From: Candidatus Saccharimonadota bacterium
GTDB taxonomy: Bacteria > Patescibacteriota > Saccharimonadia > Saccharimonadales > SZUA-47
Direction: 5' to 3'
Length of the DNA stretch: 17,321 nucleotides
Assembly (NCBI GenBank): GCA_017993025.1
Contig: JAGONL010000013.1
Location: forward strand, 1-17,321
Position numbers and translations under genes: made by a program. Positions 15,359-17,321 of this stretch are shown here, in pieces. Each line of letters opens with the position of its first letter. The stretch's first letter is position 1. Below the pieces are notes generated by a model, which did not search any database, was not told where the DNA came from, and saw only the letters and a list, made by a program, of their open reading frames with translations.

Positions 15359-17251
15359 ATGAACGCACAAGAAATACGACAGGCATATTTAGAGTTTTTT
15401 GCCACGCGAGGGCATAGTGTTGTTTCGCGCGCGCCTCTTGTTCTTAAAGATGACCCGACAACGCTCTTTACGGGTTCGGGAATGCAACCCATGATTCCTT
15501 ATCTCTTGGGTGAGCCGCACCCTGAGGGCAAAAGAATTGTTGATAGCCAAACGTGTTTACGCGCACAAGATATTGATGACATTGGCGACAACCGTCACAC
15601 TACCTTTTTTGAAATGCTTGGTAACTGGAGTATGGGCGATTATTTTAAAAAACAGCAGATTGAATGGATGTGGAAATTTTTGAGCGAAGTAGTGGGATTG
15701 GACACAAGTAAACTGTACGTAACTTGCTACATTGGCGACCCAAAATACGGGATAGAAAAAGACACAGAGGCGGCCGAAGTATGGGCTAAACTATTTGAAA
15801 GCAAGGGACTCAGTAGCGGGCAGGCAGACATAGGCTCAGAGGAGGCAGGCTACCAGCGTGGAATGAAAGACGGCGAGAGAATATTCTACTACGACGGTAG
15901 TAAAAACTGGTGGAGCCGTAACGGTGCACCAGAAAACACTCCTATCGGCGACCCTTGCGGACCAGACAGCGAGATGTTTTATGATTTTGGCACAGAGCAC
16001 AATCCGGAATTTGGTGAGCATTGTCACCCCAACTGCGACTGCGGTAGATTTATGGAAATCGGCAACAACGTTTTCATGGCTTACAAAAAAGTTGACGCAA
16101 AAACATTTGAACCTCTGGAAAAACCAAATATTGACCATGGTTCAGGTCTAGAGAGAATAGCCGCCGCCAAATTAAACGACCCAGATGTTTTCAAAATAAG
16201 TCTTATGTGGCCAATTATTGAAAAATTGCAAAAGCTAAGTGGTAAAAGCTATGAAGATAATACAGAATCAATGCGTGTTATTGCCGACCACTTGCGAGCG
16301 GCAACATTCTTGGCTGTAGACGGCTGTGTACCGAACAACAAAGAGCAGGGCTACGTCATGCGCCGACTTATCCGCAGAGCTATGGTCAAAGCGTTTGACC
16401 TAGGAATTGAGCAGAATTTTGTGCAAGAAATCACCCCAATCATCGCTGGCCTATACAAAAACGACTTTCCGGAAGTTCTAGAAAATGAAGAATCAGTCAT
16501 TACTGTTCTTGTTAAAGAAGAAAAAGCTTTCCGTCAGACATTGAGGAAGGGGTTGAGAGAATTTGAAAAAATCGTACACGGTGGATTTAATGGTTATCTC
16601 GCTTTTGTTCTGTATGATACCCATGGTTTTCCGTATGAACTTAGTTTAGAAGAAGCGGCGAAAAGAGGTCTTGATATCAGTCCTGAAATAAAAAATGATT
16701 TCGAAAAGTCCATGCAAGAACAGCGTGAGCGGAGTCAGACGGCAGCAAAAGGGACTTTTAAGGGTGGATTGGGTGGTGCTACTGAGCAACATAAGAAATA
16801 TCACACTGCGACGCACTTGATGTATCAAGCTTTACGAGATGTACTTGGTGACCATGTGATTCAAAACGGCAGTAACATCACAGAAGAACGCTTGCGATTT
16901 GACTTTAGTCATCCAGAAAAAGTGACTTCAGAGCAAATCAAACAAGTTGAAGACATTGTAAACGAGCAAATTGCTAAAGATTTGAAGGTCAGCTTTGCAG
17001 AATACCCTACCAAAGTTGCGAGAGAAGAAAAAGGTGCTTTAGGGCAGTTTGGCGACCGCTATGGCGAGACAGTAAAAGTGTATGAAATGATTGCTGATGG
17101 AGCCGATAAGCCATTCAGTTTTGAAATTTGTGGTGGCCCACATGTTAACCACACTCTTGAGCTGTTTGAAGGTGGCAAAAAGTTCAAAATTATAAAAGAA
17201 GAATCCTCTAGCGCAGGGATTAGAAGAATTAAAGCCGTACTAGCAGCTTAA
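15359..17251 (+). CDS. alaS: Alanyl-tRNA synthetase, minimised form
   Basis: Charges tRNA-Ala with alanine and edits mischarged Ser/Gly. 630 aa from ATG 15359, against about 875 usually. I chose this ATG because MNAQEIRQAYLEFFATRGHS aligns with the normal AlaS start; the TTG at 15332 would add 9 odd residues. Class II core: LFTGSGMQPM (36-45), HTTFFEMLGNWSMGDYFKK (80-98), GPDSEMFYDFGTEH (201-214), a Cys/His cluster HCHPNCDC (221-228), GSGLERIAAA (261-270). Editing domain: HTATH (482-486) and CGGPH (591-595, usually CGGTH), giving the four metal ligands. Missing: the roughly 100-residue beta-barrel normally between core and editing domain (only SQTAAKGTFKGGLGGATEQ-type linker remains), and the whole C-Ala domain; the protein stops just after SAGIRRIKAVLAA. 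It appears intact, not frameshifted. Confidence 0.95.
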   Translation: MNAQEIRQAYLEFFATRGHSVVSRAPLVLKDDPTTLFTGSGMQPMIPYLLGEPHPEGKRIVDSQTCLRAQDIDDIGDNRHTTFFEMLGNWSMGDYFKKQQIEWMWKFLSEVVGLDTSKLYVTCYIGDPKYGIEKDTEAAEVWAKLFESKGLSSGQADIGSEEAGYQRGMKDGERIFYYDGSKNWWSRNGAPENTPIGDPCGPDSEMFYDFGTEHNPEFGEHCHPNCDCGRFMEIGNNVFMAYKKVDAKTFEPLEKPNIDHGSGLERIAAAKLNDPDVFKISLMWPIIEKLQKLSGKSYEDNTESMRVIADHLRAATFLAVDGCVPNNKEQGYVMRRLIRRAMVKAFDLGIEQNFVQEITPIIAGLYKNDFPEVLENEESVITVLVKEEKAFRQTLRKGLREFEKIVHGGFNGYLAFVLYDTHGFPYELSLEEAAKRGLDISPEIKNDFEKSMQEQRERSQTAAKGTFKGGLGGATEQHKKYHTATHLMYQALRDVLGDHVIQNGSNITEERLRFDFSHPEKVTSEQIKQVEDIVNEQIAKDLKVSFAEYPTKVAREEKGALGQFGDRYGETVKVYEMIADGADKPFSFEICGGPHVNHTLELFEGGKKFKIIKEESSSAGIRRIKAVLAA

Positions 17252-17263
17252 ACTAGATTTGAG

Positions 17264-17302
17264 ATGCTAGAAAATTATCGATTAGCCGTTGATAATTAGC
17301 AT
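17264..17302. repeat. Imperfect palindrome after alaS
   Basis: ATGCT (17264-17268) pairs with AGCAT (17298-17302), and AATTATC (17273-17279) with GATAATT (17291-17297). A 4-nt bulge and an 11-nt loop separate them. No T-run follows within the window, so a terminator role is uncertain. Confidence 0.4.
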
Positions 17303-17321
17303 AGAATTAGCAATTGACGAT

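Overview
The window looks like bacterial chromosome from a reduced-genome, single-membrane lineage. My best guess is the Patescibacteria (CPR), most likely Saccharibacteria. That rests on a strongly minimised alanyl-tRNA synthetase, and on a family of secreted beta-rich proteins whose sequence style (SSTNYQ-type repeats, TEQFGIN, YTxSYIANV, C-terminal ATF) I associate from memory with Saccharibacteria. I could not test this by search. TGA is used as a stop (partial gene ending at 384), so the UGA-glycine code of Gracilibacteria/Absconditabacteria is excluded.

Layout. (1) 1-4555 is the F1 end of an F-type ATP synthase operon in the usual order: delta (5'-truncated), alpha, gamma, beta, epsilon. 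The genes overlap or nearly touch and share one strand. (2) Convergent to it, 4644-5612 on the minus strand encodes a membrane-anchored beta-repeat/fibre-like protein, read from a divergent promoter region (5648-5726). (3) 5751-13451 is a surface-protein region on the plus strand. It holds a membrane-anchored unknown protein; four secreted beta-rich proteins that share a C-terminal domain ending in ATF, two of them a near-identical tandem pair; a membrane-anchored DUF916/WxLIP-like protein; and a membrane-anchored Ig/PKD protein. Promoters and intrinsic terminators divide it into several transcription units. (4) 13622-17251 carries translation genes: mnmA (tRNA 2-thiouridylase) and alaS, with a small anchored unknown protein between them.

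How the parts may work together. ATP synthase subunits delta, alpha and epsilon carry disordered-looking extensions. The beta subunit keeps its catalytic residues but has lost the aromatic adenine-binding residues. The surface region reads as an assembly set of exported subunits, an Ig-fold interaction partner and a membrane-anchored accessory protein, analogous to but not the same as Gram-positive WxL clusters. This is inference. Both mnmA and alaS have extended -10 boxes ending 7-8 bp before the ATG, so both transcripts are probably leaderless. A long imperfect hairpin with two competing outer stems lies between the PKD gene and mnmA.
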